64,000 bases of DNA from Selaginella moellendorffii (GCF_000143415.4 NW_003314269.1:869246-933245); one strand, 5' to 3'. Counted from the stretch's first letter, positions 43,707 to 54,630 are shown. Numbers and translations: made by a program. The notes: generated by a model from the letters alone, not told the origin.

Positions 43707-44177
43707 TCACACCGCGACGATCAATCCGGGCATGGATGTCAACGTGAGCTCGCTTTCCCACAGTGGGTCATCCCTGGTGAAGAATCCGGCGCCCGTGACC
43801 GTGACCGAGGTGTTGAAGTACTCGCGCAGCTCCACGACCTTGCCCGACTTGATGGTGAAGACGTGAACCCAGCACGACTTGGAGGCGTCCAAGAATCCCT
43901 CGGCCAAGAACTTGTCCTGGACGAGGCAAACCCTGCTGGGGCTAAACGCGATCGATCCCAGCCGATCCGCGCCAGTGAGCATGCGCATGAGATGCTGCTC
44001 CGCCCTTGGCCCGTGGAACCACCACTCGATGTCCGCGGCCACCAGGGCCTTGACGATCTCTACATCACCCTGCGACACCGCCCGGTAGAGATTTCGCAGC
44101 ACCGCGTAGCCCTCCTGCTCGCTAGCCAGATCTTTCCCCAAATTTCTCTCAATCGGAGAGGCGCTGCTCTGAGACAT
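43707..44177 (-). CDS. Wound-induced protein 1-like, NTF2/SnoaL fold (paralogue A)
   Basis: 156-residue protein of the plant WUN1/wound-induced-protein-1 family, a small NTF2-like barrel of unknown biochemical role. I start at ATG 44177 (MSQSSASPIERNLG); sequence further upstream lacks an ATG in frame. It has the helical LRNLYRAVSQGDVEIVKALV, IEWWFHGPRAEQHLMRMLTG and CWVHVFTIKSGKVVELREYF, then NTSVTVTGAG, and ends SMPGLIVAV. Intronless. A TATAAAG-type box on the minus strand at about 44427-44433 sits upstream. The neighbour at 45006-45548, same strand, is a clear paralogue. Confidence 0.85.
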   Translation of the reverse strand: MSQSSASPIERNLGKDLASEQEGYAVLRNLYRAVSQGDVEIVKALVAADIEWWFHGPRAEQHLMRMLTGADRLGSIAFSPSRVCLVQDKFLAEGFLDASKSCWVHVFTIKSGKVVELREYFNTSVTVTGAGFFTRDDPLWESELTLTSMPGLIVAV

Positions 44178-44504
44178 GCAAATGCGCGACCACGGATTAG
44201 GGGAAAGAAACAAGAACGCCGCGCGGATCGATCGGAAGGGTAATCGACGAACCGGTAGCTAGCGCGATGCGATGGATCGATGGATCTTGCCGCTTGGAAC
44301 CAAGCCGCGCAAAATTTCGAGCCGGATCGATCGACCGACGAATGGAGTGAAAGAAAAGGAAGAGCCGGCGGGAAACAAGAGCTTCCTGGGAGCTCTCCAC
44401 GAAATCGCTGCGTCGTCACGCGCACGACTTTATAGTGCTTTACAGAAATCGACGGCGCTAACGATGCCCGGCCAACGGGCACGATTGTCCCACGTCACAT
44501 GTTT

Positions 44505-44700
44505 GCCGCGCAGGAATCGAACGCCCGAGGGGTGTCAAACAAATCCAACCATTACGATTAAGCTAGTGCCCTGGTTGACCACGCAGTGCCGCCACCACTG
44601 ACCAGTCAACGGAGAGAGCCGGGAATCGAGCCGGGAACCTCGAAGACTCTCTCGTAAATACGAGAGGAACCTTTGCACGGTGGTGCCAGATATATTCTTT
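44505..44700 (-). mobile_element. Possible tRNA-derived SINE-like sequence
   Basis: On the minus strand there are two neighbouring Pol III-like promoter sets. The first pairs a TAGCTTAATCG A-box match (about 44555-44565) with CGTTCGATTCC (about 44513-44523). The second pairs a TGGCACCACCGTG segment (about 44680-44692) with GGCTCGATTCC (about 44621-44631), with a CTCTCGT/ACGAGAG hairpin between them. Stems of a true tRNA do not close in either. This looks like tandem tRNA-related remnants or a dimeric SINE. No poly-A tail or target duplication was found. Confidence 0.3.
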
Positions 44701-45005
44701 CATTTGGATCTTTCTTTCCAGGACAAGAGAATGTAAGCCTCCCGTTTCCGAATCCTTCGATTCTCTTGGTGGATTGGGGAGGAGTAGAACAAATTACACG
44801 AGAGAAAGGGAAAGAGCGAAGAAAAAAACCCCCAAATCGATGGAAACACTGCCTACGTAGTGGAGCATTGCGATCAAAAAGAGCGTTGATGGAGTGGTGA
44901 AGGAGGAATCATGGGCTTCTCCCAAAATTCTTGGCGCATGAAAGAATGCTGGTGGTGGATTAGATCGATATTGATTCATATCGATTGGATCATGGTCGAT
45001 GATGA

Positions 45006-45548
45006 TCACATTGCCAAGACGAGGCCGGGCATTGATCGCCTCGTTCCTTGGCTCTGCCACAATGTGTTGCAACTGGATGGGGCGGTGACGGTCACCGACG
45101 TGTTGAAGCACTCGTTGAGCTCCACGATCCGCGAGCTGCTCGGGTCGATTGTCCATATGTGGACCCAGCAGATCTCTTGATCCAGCGCCGACGGCGCCGC
45201 GGAGGAAGACCTCCACGAAGAACTCGACGAAGAGGAGGAAGAACTCGAGGAAGCATTGCTCGCGGAGCTAGAGCGAGGCGGAGAGGCCATTTCTCGCATG
45301 GGCGCCTGGGATTTGCCCTCGGCGAAGATCCGGTCCCCGATCATACAAATCCGGGTGGGATTGAAGGAGAAGGAGCCCGGGCGATCCGCGCCAGTGAGCA
45401 TTCGCATGAGATGCTGGTGGGCGGGCGGGCCGTGGAATTGCCACTCCAGATCCTCGGTGATCATCGCGCCGACCGCCGCGGCATCGCCCACCGCGAGCGC
45501 ATTGTAGAAGGAGGCGATGATTTTCTCGTTGTCGCGCGTCCCCTCCAT
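45006..45548 (-). CDS. Wound-induced protein 1-like, NTF2/SnoaL fold (paralogue B)
   Basis: 180-residue paralogue of the gene at 43707-44177, from ATG 45548 (MEGTRDNEKIIASFYNALAV). It shares LEWQFHGPPAHQHLMRMLTG, ADRPGSFSFNPTRICMIGD, CWVHIWTIDP, RIVELNECFNTSVTVT and SMPGLVLAM with paralogue A. Unlike A it carries a serine-rich insertion of about 40 residues (residues about 88-125, including a run of more than ten serines) between two strands of the barrel, just before the CWVH strand. Intronless. Its upstream region has a TATA box and two CACGTG elements. Confidence 0.87.
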   Translation of the reverse strand: MEGTRDNEKIIASFYNALAVGDAAAVGAMITEDLEWQFHGPPAHQHLMRMLTGADRPGSFSFNPTRICMIGDRIFAEGKSQAPMREMASPPRSSSASNASSSSSSSSSSSSWRSSSAAPSALDQEICWVHIWTIDPSSSRIVELNECFNTSVTVTAPSSCNTLWQSQGTRRSMPGLVLAM

Positions 45549-45654
45549 TACCTAGAAAGTAAGAGCGAGGAAGAAGAAGAGAGAATCTAGAATTGGAATC
45601 TAGAAAGGCTCTGGAATGTGGGTTTGCTTTGTGGCGACCATGGAATGGAGCCCC

Positions 45655-45827
45655 CTGTTTATATAGCTTCCATGGTGCGGTAAAGAACAAATGGGAATTT
45701 CTTACCAGCTGTCAATAACCGCGGTAACTTTCCAGGTCTACACAAGAAAGCTGGTGACAGTGGTTCCAGACGGACACGTGTCTGTTGTCAATCATTGCCG
45801 GAATGGGCAGCCCATCTCTGACACGTG
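45655..45827 (-). promoter_or_regulatory. Promoter of WUN1-like paralogue B: TATA and two G-boxes
   Basis: A GCTATATAAAC TATA box on the minus strand at about 45657-45667 lies 110 bases from the ATG. Upstream are ACACGTGT (CACGTG core 45775-45780) and ACACGTGG (core 45822-45827). Two closely spaced ABRE/G-box motifs behind a strong TATA fit a stress- or hormone-induced gene. This is inference. Confidence 0.55.
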
Positions 45828-45829
45828 GT

Positions 45830-47139
45830 CACTTTCCATTCGTTTGTAATGCTTATTAAAACGAACGGTCGCGATCCCGCGGCTGGAGTTGCCGGACTCG
45901 GGTCAAACAGATCGATGTTAATTAAAATGCGCCCATAGTTTTCTATGATCTTCCAGCCATGGTGATGGGAAACAATGGGAAACAATCGATTTTATCAAAC
46001 GCTATCCTTCGATTACGACCCGGTTTCTCGAGTTTCCTCCACGAATTGAGGGAGATGCTCTCGCAGACAAGAAAAGAAATCGAGCTGTCGAGCCGGCCTG
46101 CCGGAATTTCTCCGAATTTCTCGACTTTTCCATGAATTGGATGTCCCGATCTCGCGAGCAAGCAGCTCTAATCGAGCTGTCGATCCGTGCCGGGCGCGTT
46201 CGTGGGAGAGACATTGCCAATGGGGCGTGTCTCGCCCGATCTCTCATTCATCGAATTTCGCAGAGTTTTCTGGTCTGTGGTTTGATCTTAGTTTTCGTCC
46301 CAAAAAACAAAGGACTCCATGGTCTGCTCTGGTCGGTGTCTCGCATTAGAAGAAGATTGATAGAAAACATTAGCGCCGAGGCATTCAATTCGATTCAAAC
46401 AAAAGCGAGCGGGCGATCAATCAGTCCATTGGATCATTGAGAGAGACCCTGCGCCGGGCGTGGGAAGCCGCCTGACTGCCCTCCCTTTGCAAGTCAATCC
46501 CCAGTTCTCGATTTTTACCGCGCCATATAAATCGCTGGACTGGACCGCGCTGCTACCCTGGATCCAGCGAGCGGCGATTTAAAGGCTGGTATGGGATGGG
46601 ATGTGAACGATCGATCGACTATAGACAGATATGGCAATCTAGCTCACACGGCCCGAGATCGCACAGGCGAAAAGGGGAAGCGGATGGAGTGGTGGTGGCT
46701 CACTTGCATTGACGAGCACAATCAATCCATCCTTGGGTCGTCCCCAAATGATAGAGAGAAAAGGAGAGTCTGTGCGTGTGCATTCCTGGCCTCTGGGTGT
46801 CGTAAGGCTGCGCGATGTCATCAATTCTGGGAATCTGTGAGGACACAGCTAAGCGCTAGTCCAAGGAGAATGGATGCCCACCAAGAAATTTACGCGCAAA
46901 ACCAGTAGCTCTGTTTTCTAGGGCTCCAGGGAAGACGAAGACCAATTTCCAGATTTTTCAAATACAAATTTTTAGGGTTCTTGATGGTTCTTGCAAATTC
47001 TCAAAGCTCTCCTTTTTATCCGACGCTCTATAGACTAATTAGAATGTGTTGATATACTCGCTACCACAAATCTCCCATTTCTCCCCAGTTCGCCGCGCCA
47101 CCGTAGTCAAATAATGTTTTGGATGCCCGATCATCGTTG
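45830..47139. other. Intergenic region
   Basis: About 1.3 kb between the WUN1-like pair and the E2 gene. Short overlapping frames on both strands have no domains or splice logic. Nothing recognised. Confidence 0.45.
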
Positions 47140-48240
47140 TCAAAGCATTTCCTGCGAGCGTCTTACAATGCGGCTTACTTTTCTCTTGAATTCTTCTCTT
47201 CGCTCTCGCCACTCTTTCTGCCACCGAGAAAAAATAATCACATCATTCGTTAGATGATTGATCCACCGTGCACTTACCGCGGCATCGATGTTGGCTGGCG
47301 ATTCATCGTTGGGGCTCGAAAGCATCGAGATTATACTCAATAGAATGGTTTCTACCTGAGAAGCACACACGACGAGTAAGAAGTTTGAGAGCTCGAGATC
47401 AAGCACGCATACCGTGTGAACCGGAGACCATCGTTCGCTCGCCAGCTCGTAGCCATTGGGATCGTCTCCAGGAGCGTGAAGGATGGAGATGCAAACACGG
47501 CCGTCCGGATAGACTGCTCGCGAGATTCACAAAGTCAGCTAGAGAAGAGTTCCATCGGTAGAGCTTGGTTACCATTTGGATGCCACATATCGGAAGTGAA
47601 TCTCACACTGGGAGGACTGTTTGGATAATTCCCGGGAAAGCTCATGATCGCATTGAAATAGCCGCCTTCGCTGGACAAGAGCAAGAACAAAGAACAGGGA
47701 AAAAAAACACCACGAGGGAGAGCGTTAGATCCAATTGCACTGACAAACCACCAGGACGATCAGACATTAGGCTGGGAGAAATGAATGAAAGAAAGCCACA
47801 AGACAAAAGAGAAGACGAGACAAATCTCATGCCAGGGATAAAGTTGATTCATGGTTTTATAAAAAAATCTCCCACAGCGAGAGCGCTCGGTCGATTTGCA
47901 AAGGCCTGCAATCAATCACACATGAGGATTCAATCACAATTACCCGTGCCCTACGAGCGAAAGAAGCCAAGAACAAGGAAGAAACCACGCAAAGATGAAG
48001 ACACGAGGAGAGGAAGCTTTCACTTACTACAAGGTGTCCGGGGGGCCGATGATGGTCACGGCCCACTCAAACACATTGGAGTCGTCCACCAATCCCGCCG
48101 AGAAGCCATCCAGAGGATTTCTTGTCAAATCTGCCACGCCAAGATCAATCAGTCCACCGGCCACCGCGAAGCAAATTCACGAAAATGCCCTCACCTTTCA
48201 ACTGCTTGCGCAAGAGGAGGCTCGCCTGGCTCTCGCCCAT
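47140..48240 (-). CDS. UBC7: Ubiquitin-conjugating enzyme E2, UBC7/UBE2G type
   Basis: E2 enzyme of the UBC7/13/14 group, working with ER-associated-degradation E3s to build ubiquitin chains. Exon 1 is 48195-48240 ([15 protein letters not shown]). Later exons give [56 protein letters not shown], then [19 protein letters not shown] with the catalytic cysteine. The acidic loop that marks this group follows ([17 protein letters not shown]), and then [19 protein letters not shown] and the C-terminal helix ending VRRSQEML-like at 47140. About 166 residues in six exons. All features of an active E2 are present. The start codon faces HIT4, 468 bases away. Confidence 0.92.
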
Positions 48241-48708
48241 TCCCCTACCGCCGCCGCCGCCCCGGCCCAGCTCGATCGATCGATTGGAATCCGGCTGGAG
48301 ATAGGGCTATATTACCGACAATCCAAACCCTGATCCTTGGAGCCGGGCAGCAAAGCGCATCGCATGTATGGATGCGCGCCGATCTCCCGCGATCCCCTCT
48401 CGATCGACCAAAGACGAGCGTCCTAGGGCGCCCGGGCGGAAGAAATGGGAGAAGAAAGAACACACTGTCAAGGAAGAACAAAACACACGTACGATCGTAG
48501 GGAAGGATATTCTTGGCCTTATCGAGCTGGGGGGGACGGAATATTTTCAGATCCCCGCCGTGGCGCAAGCGGAATATACTTGGTGACACGTGGGAAGCGT
48601 TGGCTCCGTGGATGTAGCCCCCTACACTGCAGGCTTCAACGGTCGCGATTATTTTCCCCCTTCGTGTGGGGCGATTTACAAGGCGGGCTAGGATTGGTAT
48701 ATGTATGC
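48241..48708. promoter_or_regulatory. Divergent promoter, UBC7 and HIT4
   Basis: 468 bases between two start codons, containing an ACACGTGG G-box/ABRE (CACGTG at 48587-48592) nearer to HIT4. No TATA box stands out on either side. A proteostasis E2 and a heat-tolerance gene sharing a promoter is suggestive but unproven. Confidence 0.45.
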
Positions 48709-50538
48709 ATGTCAAAGAAGCGATCTAGAGGCGACGCTGATATATCCGATGAGGAAGAAGACCTAGGCGCCGGGAGCAGCGATCTTCTCGAGCGGCCCAG
48801 CATGGTATGTGATCGATCCGAATCCCCGTGGCCGCGCGGCGGCTCTCTAGATCGCATTGCGCTCTCTGCAAATCGATCGCTGGAGCTGGAGTGCGATCTC
48901 CTTGCCGGGATTTAGGTCTAACAGGGTTTTTGTGGGTTTTGCTGTGTTTTTTTAGGAGAACATATGGAAGGAGGCGTTCCCTGTTGGAACAGAGGTCGGT
49001 TTTTTTTCCTTGGATTTCTCTCGTCCTCGCCTCTTACTGTGTGGCTGATTCGATGAAAATGGTTTTGCGCAGTGGGACCAGTATGATAAACTTTACGAAG
49101 TGAACTGGGATTTCTCAAATCTCGAGGTATGCGATTCTCCTCCTTTTCTGGTGGATGGTTCTTACTGTGGAGCACTGCAGCGAGCATTTGAGGAAGGAGG
49201 ACAGCTCTATGGGAAGCGAGTGTATATGTTTGGCTGTACCGAACGTAAGCTAGCTTTGTTTCGTCGTATTGTTTCCTGAGTTTTTTTCTCTCGTGCGTAG
49301 CTCAACTCGTACAATTCCGGGATAACCATAAGGTGATTCACATTCCAGCCGTCGTTGCGGTACGTATTCTCTCTCTCTCTTTTTCGTTGCACTACAACTA
49401 TCGGATGTGCTCCATTCACAGGTGACGTCGCCGTTCCCTCCCTCGGACAAAGTCGGGATAAAATCAGTTCAGATGGAAGGTGAAATGATCGTCCCTATGA
49501 GAGAAATGAAGATGGACTGGATGCCTTACATACCGGAAGACGTTTTGACGTATGGCGTGAATCGAGTTTGACGCGCTTGTTACTGACTTTTCCTTCTCGC
49601 GCAGGCATAGTTCTTTGGAGCGATACAAGTGCGAGATTTTTACCCTGAAGTGCACTCAAAGAAGGTATGCATGCACTGGATAACGGATGTGTTTTGCTGA
49701 CGCTCGGTCTGGCTTTCAGAGTAGCTCTGAGGCATTTGAAAAAGGAGCGCATCAAGAAGTACGAGTACTGTCTGCCATGTAAGTGCGAGGATTTTATATC
49801 GTCCAAGTTTCTCACGCTACTCCACTTATAGATTTATACCGACCATGGAGGGAGGAAGAAAAGGAAGACGATACTGTTGTCTCTATTATGTTCACTATGG
49901 ATGAAGGAAAACCACCGGTATGGTTTTGTGGTTATTTGCAACTGGTTTTGATGCTTCTTTCCTTGTCCAGATTGTCACGCAATACGACTGGGCTTTTGAC
50001 GAACTCGAGGTAATCAATCTTCAGTCCCCTAATAAATATCCACCGAGTTCTCTTGTCAGGAGTTCACAACAAACCTTATCGACGAAGAAGCACTGCCAAA
50101 AGATGAGAGGGAAAAGTTCCAGGTATGAAAACTAGCTAGCCGTTTATGCAAGACAAGGATGGAAATGGATTTTACTTGTCGTACAGGAATGCATAATGGA
50201 AAACGTCAAGGCCGAGAAGAAGAGACAGAAAGAGGTGTGTGCTGTGGCATTCTCGTCGAGGATTTCTCACTAGCTTTGCGCTCTTGTTCCAGGCTCGATT
50301 GGCTCGGAAGAAAGCCATCGAAGAGATGAGCGAGGAGAAAAAGGCAGCTCTGGAGAACATGAAACTATACAAGTTCTACCCCGTGAAAACCGACGACACT
50401 CCTGATGTTGAGAACCTCAAGGTAGATCAAAGAAAAAAAATCAAACATTATGATTTCCCGGTGCTGATGTATGATCCCTCGCTGCCGCAGAGTCCTTTCA
50501 TCAACAGATACTACGGCAAGGCGGACGAGGTTCATTGA
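48709..50538 (+). CDS. HIT4: HEAT INTOLERANT 4-like protein
   Basis: Homologue of plant HIT4, a chromocentre-associated protein needed for heat-induced release of transcriptional silencing and basal thermotolerance in Arabidopsis. Start at ATG 48709 (MSKKRSRGDADISDEEEDLG), an acidic/basic nuclear-type N terminus shorter than in Arabidopsis. Small exons then give ENIWKEAFPVGTE, WDQYDKLYEVNWDFSNLE, RAFEEGGQLYGKRVYMFGCT, VIHIPAVVAVTSPFPPSDKV, MREMKMDWMPYIPEDV, KKERIKKYEYCLPYLYRPW, YDWAFDELEEFTTNLIDEEA and a Lys/Glu-rich helix (KKAIEEMSEEKKAALENMK). The C terminus is YKFYPVKTDDTPDVENLKV ending SPFINRYYGKADEVH, with a short stretch (DQRKKIKHYDFPVLMYDPSL) between. About a dozen exons; no lesion seen. 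Confidence 0.9.
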
Positions 50539-50898
50539 TCCTCGGCAATCGCATTTTTATCTTGACAAGAAACAATTAGCTACGTAGAGAGGCTGAGAGG
50601 GGCGATCTAAAAATTCTTTTTTGTTCCTTGGATCTTTTTTTCCCCTCTTCCATCTCCCTCGATCGAGATGAAGCTCGGGAAAAAAAAATCTCGCTTGTAC
50701 CATCTGAGAACGAGGAAAAGAACTGATGAATTGTTGGTTTTTAAGATTTGATACTTGGATGGATGGAGACCCTAAATTCGAGTTTTTTTTGGAATGCCCC
50801 TTGTGTGCCGTTTGCCTGCGCCTTCTTCTTTGCTTGGATCTCGGGCGTGGGCGATCAAGAGGTGCGCTGCTCCCATCCGATCCAGGCGAGCAATCGCA

Positions 50899-51995
50899 AT
50901 GCAGGCGTCGTCCCAGCTCGTCGAGGCGCTGGATCCCGTCCAGAAGCGTCTCATGTTTGAGGATGAGTAAGCTTTGACTCTCTTCTTTATCTTGCTCGTG
51001 TTTCAAAGTTCGCAAATCTATCGGAGTGATTCTTTTGCTCTTGGTTTTGAGGCAAGGATCTGACGCTCGCTCTTGTGTTGTGTCTAAGGTGTATCCTGGT
51101 GGACGAGAAGGACAATGTCGTCGGCCATGACTCCAAGTATAACTGTAAGAGAATAGCCAGAAAAAAAAAACCGGAAGTCGTGTTTTTTTCTTCTTCTTCT
51201 TCGTGAAGGTCATTTGATGGAGAAGATCGAGACCGGGAAAATGTTGCATCGTGCATTCAGTGTGTTTTTGTTCAACTCCAAAAACGAGCTGCTGCTCCAG
51301 GTGATCGATCGAGTCTTTCTTTTCTTTTCATTTCTCTCATACGATTGTTGTTGGATTTGATGCCCAGCAACGCTCGTCGACCAAGGTGACGTTCCCTCTG
51401 GTGTGGACGAACACATGTTGTAGCCACCCTCTCTATCGAGAGTCGGAGATGATTTTCGAGAACCAAATGGGTAAACAAGCTTGTTTTCTTAGCTAGTGCT
51501 TCCTCACTCACACACACACACACACACACCCACAGGAGTAAGAAACGCTGCGCAAAGGAAGCTTTTTGATGAGCTCGGTATCGCAGCAGCCGACTCCCCG
51601 GTGGACGCCTTCACTTTTCTGGGCCGGATCCTCTACAAGGCTCCATCAGACGGAAAGTGGGGGGAGCACGAACGTAAGTTACAAACTTGCTCGTGATTTC
51701 TCCAGGATTTCCAGGCTTAAATCCTTGGTTTCTCGCAGTGGACTACTTGCTGTTCTTGAAGCGAGATGAGGTAGCAGTGAATCCAAACCCGGACGAAGTC
51801 GCGGCGGTGAGGTACGTGAACCAGGCGGAGCTCAAGGAGCTGGTGAGGCAGGCGGACGCGGGAGAGGGCGGCATCAAGCTCTCTCCCTGGTTTCGCCTCA
51901 TCGTGGACAACTTCTTGTACAAGTGGTGGAGTTTGCTCGAGGAAGGCAAGCTGGGCGAGGCAGTGGATGAGAGCACCGTGCACTGGCTTTTGTAG
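50899..51995 (+). CDS. IDI: Isopentenyl-diphosphate delta-isomerase (type I)
   Basis: Interconverts isopentenyl and dimethylallyl diphosphate, the first branch of isoprenoid synthesis. Start at ATG 50899 ([20 protein letters not shown]). Exons encode [59 protein letters not shown], the catalytic-cysteine motif [12 protein letters not shown], the Nudix-type helix [30 protein letters not shown] and the C-terminal [17 protein letters not shown], ending HWLL. Key Cys and Glu residues are present. No plastid or mitochondrial presequence is encoded from this ATG, so this model predicts a cytosolic form, unless an upstream start is used. A (CA)n tract lies just before one acceptor (51506-51529). Same strand as HIT4, 360 bases downstream. 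Confidence 0.93.
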
Positions 51996-52686
51996 TGGAG
52001 CTAGACAAATTCATGGGAGACAAGCATGGAAGCATTTCAATAAACAGAGCAAGTGGATAAACATATTGATAATTTGTTGTAGCATTGGTTATTTTTCATA
52101 ATTCCCCTCTGTGTGCTTTGGGCCTGGGAGAGTCCTCCCTTCCTCCGTCACATGGCAGGCGCCTCCTCTTTCTCGCTGTATGATGGTGATCCTTGCCAAG
52201 CAGCTGACCCTTGCTAAGCAGCCGCACTGCCCCCTAGGCCTATCTCCCTTAGAAGCTTGGAGGCTCCCCTTGCTCAATAAGCATGTGGATATGGTCTTTG
52301 TCCATGGACTGAACAGCATGACCTGACTAAACACTAGAGCAAGTGCTAGGGAAGCCAAAAAACCCTTGCACAACCCAACCCACCCCCACCATCAATACTA
52401 AGGAGGCCCCCCTTGTGCCACCAACCAAAGGCCACAAGCACTCATACATGTGACATTGCCTAAACATTCCTTGCATCTAGGTCACCGATCGAATAACACC
52501 TGGACAGATGGTGAATGTGCTTGCCACCAAAGTGGGTGAGTACCATTTCCTTTGGCCAGTGGCATAGGAAAGCCCACAAAGTGAGGCATGCAATGGGAGC
52601 CAACTCTTGTTTATATAGATGGGCAGCCATAGTTCAACCTCAACCAAAACCCCCCCTATCATCTTACAGGTAAGAAAGTCCCTCCC
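51996..52686. other. IDI 3' flank and spacer
   Basis: IDI 3' UTR (AATAAA at about 52039) followed by moderately GC-rich sequence without a convincing gene. Frames on both strands overlap and lack domains. Confidence 0.4.
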
Positions 52687-52885
52687 CTTTCTAGAATAAC
52701 AACTTTTGGCCTTTTGTCCCATAAAAAGCTTGAGATTGAGTATGAGCAAGAGCCAAGTGAGCCCGAGTTCAAGTGCTTATTTGAGCCTAAGTTCAAGCTC
52801 AAGCCTCTTTCTAAAATGACAACTTTTGGCCTTTTGTCCATAAAAAGTTTGAGCTTGAGTATGAGCAAGAGTCAAGTAAGCCTGA
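52687..52885. repeat. Tandem duplication, about 120-base unit
   Basis: The stretch starting CTTTCTAGAATAACAACTTT (52687) recurs at 52807 as CTTTCTAAAATGACAACTTT. Both copies continue with TGGCCTTTTGTCC and a GAGTATGAGCAAGAG segment. Copies differ by a few substitutions and one indel. Confidence 0.75.
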
Positions 52886-52903
52886 GTTTGAGCTCAAGTT
52901 TGT

Positions 52904-53060
52904 CTGAGCTAAAACTTTAGCAGAGTGTAACACATTTTATCTCTCTCCATTTCCACATTCTATCTCTCACACTCTATCTTTCTCTATTTCTGTATTGAAT
53001 CTACCAATTGTTTTGAGCATTTTTGCATTGAATCTACACTTTGCTAAAGTTCTAGCTTAG
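52904..53060. mobile_element. MITE-like foldback element
   Basis: 157 bases bounded by 25-base terminal inverted repeats (52904-52928 and 53036-53060) that match at 22 of 25 positions, starting CTGAGCTAA and ending CTAGCTTAG. No coding capacity. No clear target duplication, so the superfamily is open. A further imperfect inverted match (CTCTATCTTTCTCTATTTC near 52972 against GGAAATAGAGAGAGATAGAG near 53189) suggests a larger palindromic structure. Confidence 0.55.
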
Positions 53061-54337
53061 AAAGATTGATGGGGCTATAGTACGGGTGAATAACTAATTG
53101 CCTTACATAGAATAGTTGATTCACATAATGGAAGGATTGGTAAATTTATTCCAATTTACACAATAGAAGGATTAGTAAATTCATTTCGGAAATAGAGAGA
53201 GATAGAGTGCGGGAGAGTGGATACCTTTGTCCATAAGCCCAAGGTATATTATGTACTCTATACATATATTATATTATATAAGGGAATATACTTTACTTAA
53301 GGGTATATTATGTTTTAAGTACCCACTAATTAATAGAAATTAAACCCGTGCCATTTGCTTTAATACCACAAATACTGCATCTTCCTTAATTCAACTAAAA
53401 AAAAAACAATTACTTAATGAGAAAGCCCTTAGTACTTATTTTATCCCTATTTATCCCCAAAGGTTCCAAGGATCCATAATGACAAGTATATCAAAATCTC
53501 ATCCCATAATCACATGCATTACATAGAAAGTGTAGAGTCGGGCATCCAACATCTAACCTCAACTACCCAACATTCTATACTTTACTATTCTTCTCTCTAT
53601 TTGATTTTTTCAAGTAATTATCATTAACTTGTGGAGTCCCTAAATTTGTGTGTGTGATGTAAGGTAAAGAATAGGAGTCTGATGTGAGGTTTCAGTCAAA
53701 TTACTCATTGAGTCAGATATGAGATATTATTTTTAGAGCACCAAGATATCAATGTATTCTAGATAATTGACTACTTGTTTATTCTAGTACTTTGAAAATA
53801 TCAAAAATGTTCAAAGTAAAATAACTTGCAAGGAAGGGAAGAACATTATCAAAAAGAAGTTACACTAGATTAAAGGATTGCATATATCACTGAATGGGCT
53901 CTTATGCACCAAGGACAACCTTTCAAGCCTTTAAATTTCAAAGCTTGATCATACTTCTCTTTTCAGAAGGAAAAAAAAGTAATTTTCCAAACAAGTTGCA
54001 GAGTAAGAGGACAAAACCACTTGTGGAGTGTTTTTGACATACAGTGTTGAAGAAAAACCATGATTGGAGAGGTAAACTCTTGAGTTCTTAGAAACTTGAT
54101 TCTTCTGTCCAAAACTATTTTGCAATACTTTATAGATATACAACTTGATGGGAGTGAGCACATTTAACCCATTTGTTAGAAACGCTTAGAGAGAATAGAA
54201 CAAGAAGGTGCCAAAGTGGTTAGTGTTTTGTTGATATAGTTTTTGTTGTGCAATTCTAAGAGTAATTTACTTTCCAAGGTTCACACCACCATTGCCAATG
54301 TTGATGAAGTTGTTTGAGGGCTTCCTGCTTTTAGAAG
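53061..54337. other. AT-rich spacer with dispersed-repeat piece
   Basis: Segment 53285-53360 (CTTACTTAAGGGTATATTATG, CCGTGCCATTTGCTTTAA) resembles 26655-26710. Remainder AT-rich, no gene found. Confidence 0.45.
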
Positions 54338-54342
54338 TTTGT

Positions 54343-54630
54343 TGTCACGATCCTCAACAAGATCAAGACTGGAAAATGCAAAAGACAAAGAGAAAAGCTA
54401 GTGGAAAGAAACAAGAAACCCTAGACTGGTGTTGATTCAGATTGTGGAGAAATGGAACAAGGCTAACCTATATATACTATAGGTTGATGAAGCTCAACCA
54501 CTCTTGGATCGAGGACGGCCTAAATATAACTGAGGTTGAGGAGGTGCCACATCATCATCAGGAATGTGGTCTGTAGGTCAGGAATCCGGCGAGAGTCAGG
54601 AATGTAGCAAGAATTGGGGGATTCCTGACA
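54343..54630 (-). repeat. Element 4, 3' LTR
   Basis: 288 bases with TGTCA...TGACA inverted ends. The adjoining GAGGAGGGGGTGT on the minus strand (about 54631-54643) is the polypurine tract. Confidence 0.9.

Noticed and set aside
44178-44213. Longer WUN1-like A protein starting at 44213
   Set aside because: That codon is TTG; the first ATG in frame is at 44177.
44505-44700. Functional tRNA gene pair
   Set aside because: B-boxes are good but stems do not close; the hairpin present is not an anticodon arm.
50726-50977. Upstream IDI start giving a plastid transit peptide
   Set aside because: The upstream ATG frames are not in phase with the IDI exon; no in-frame leader was found.
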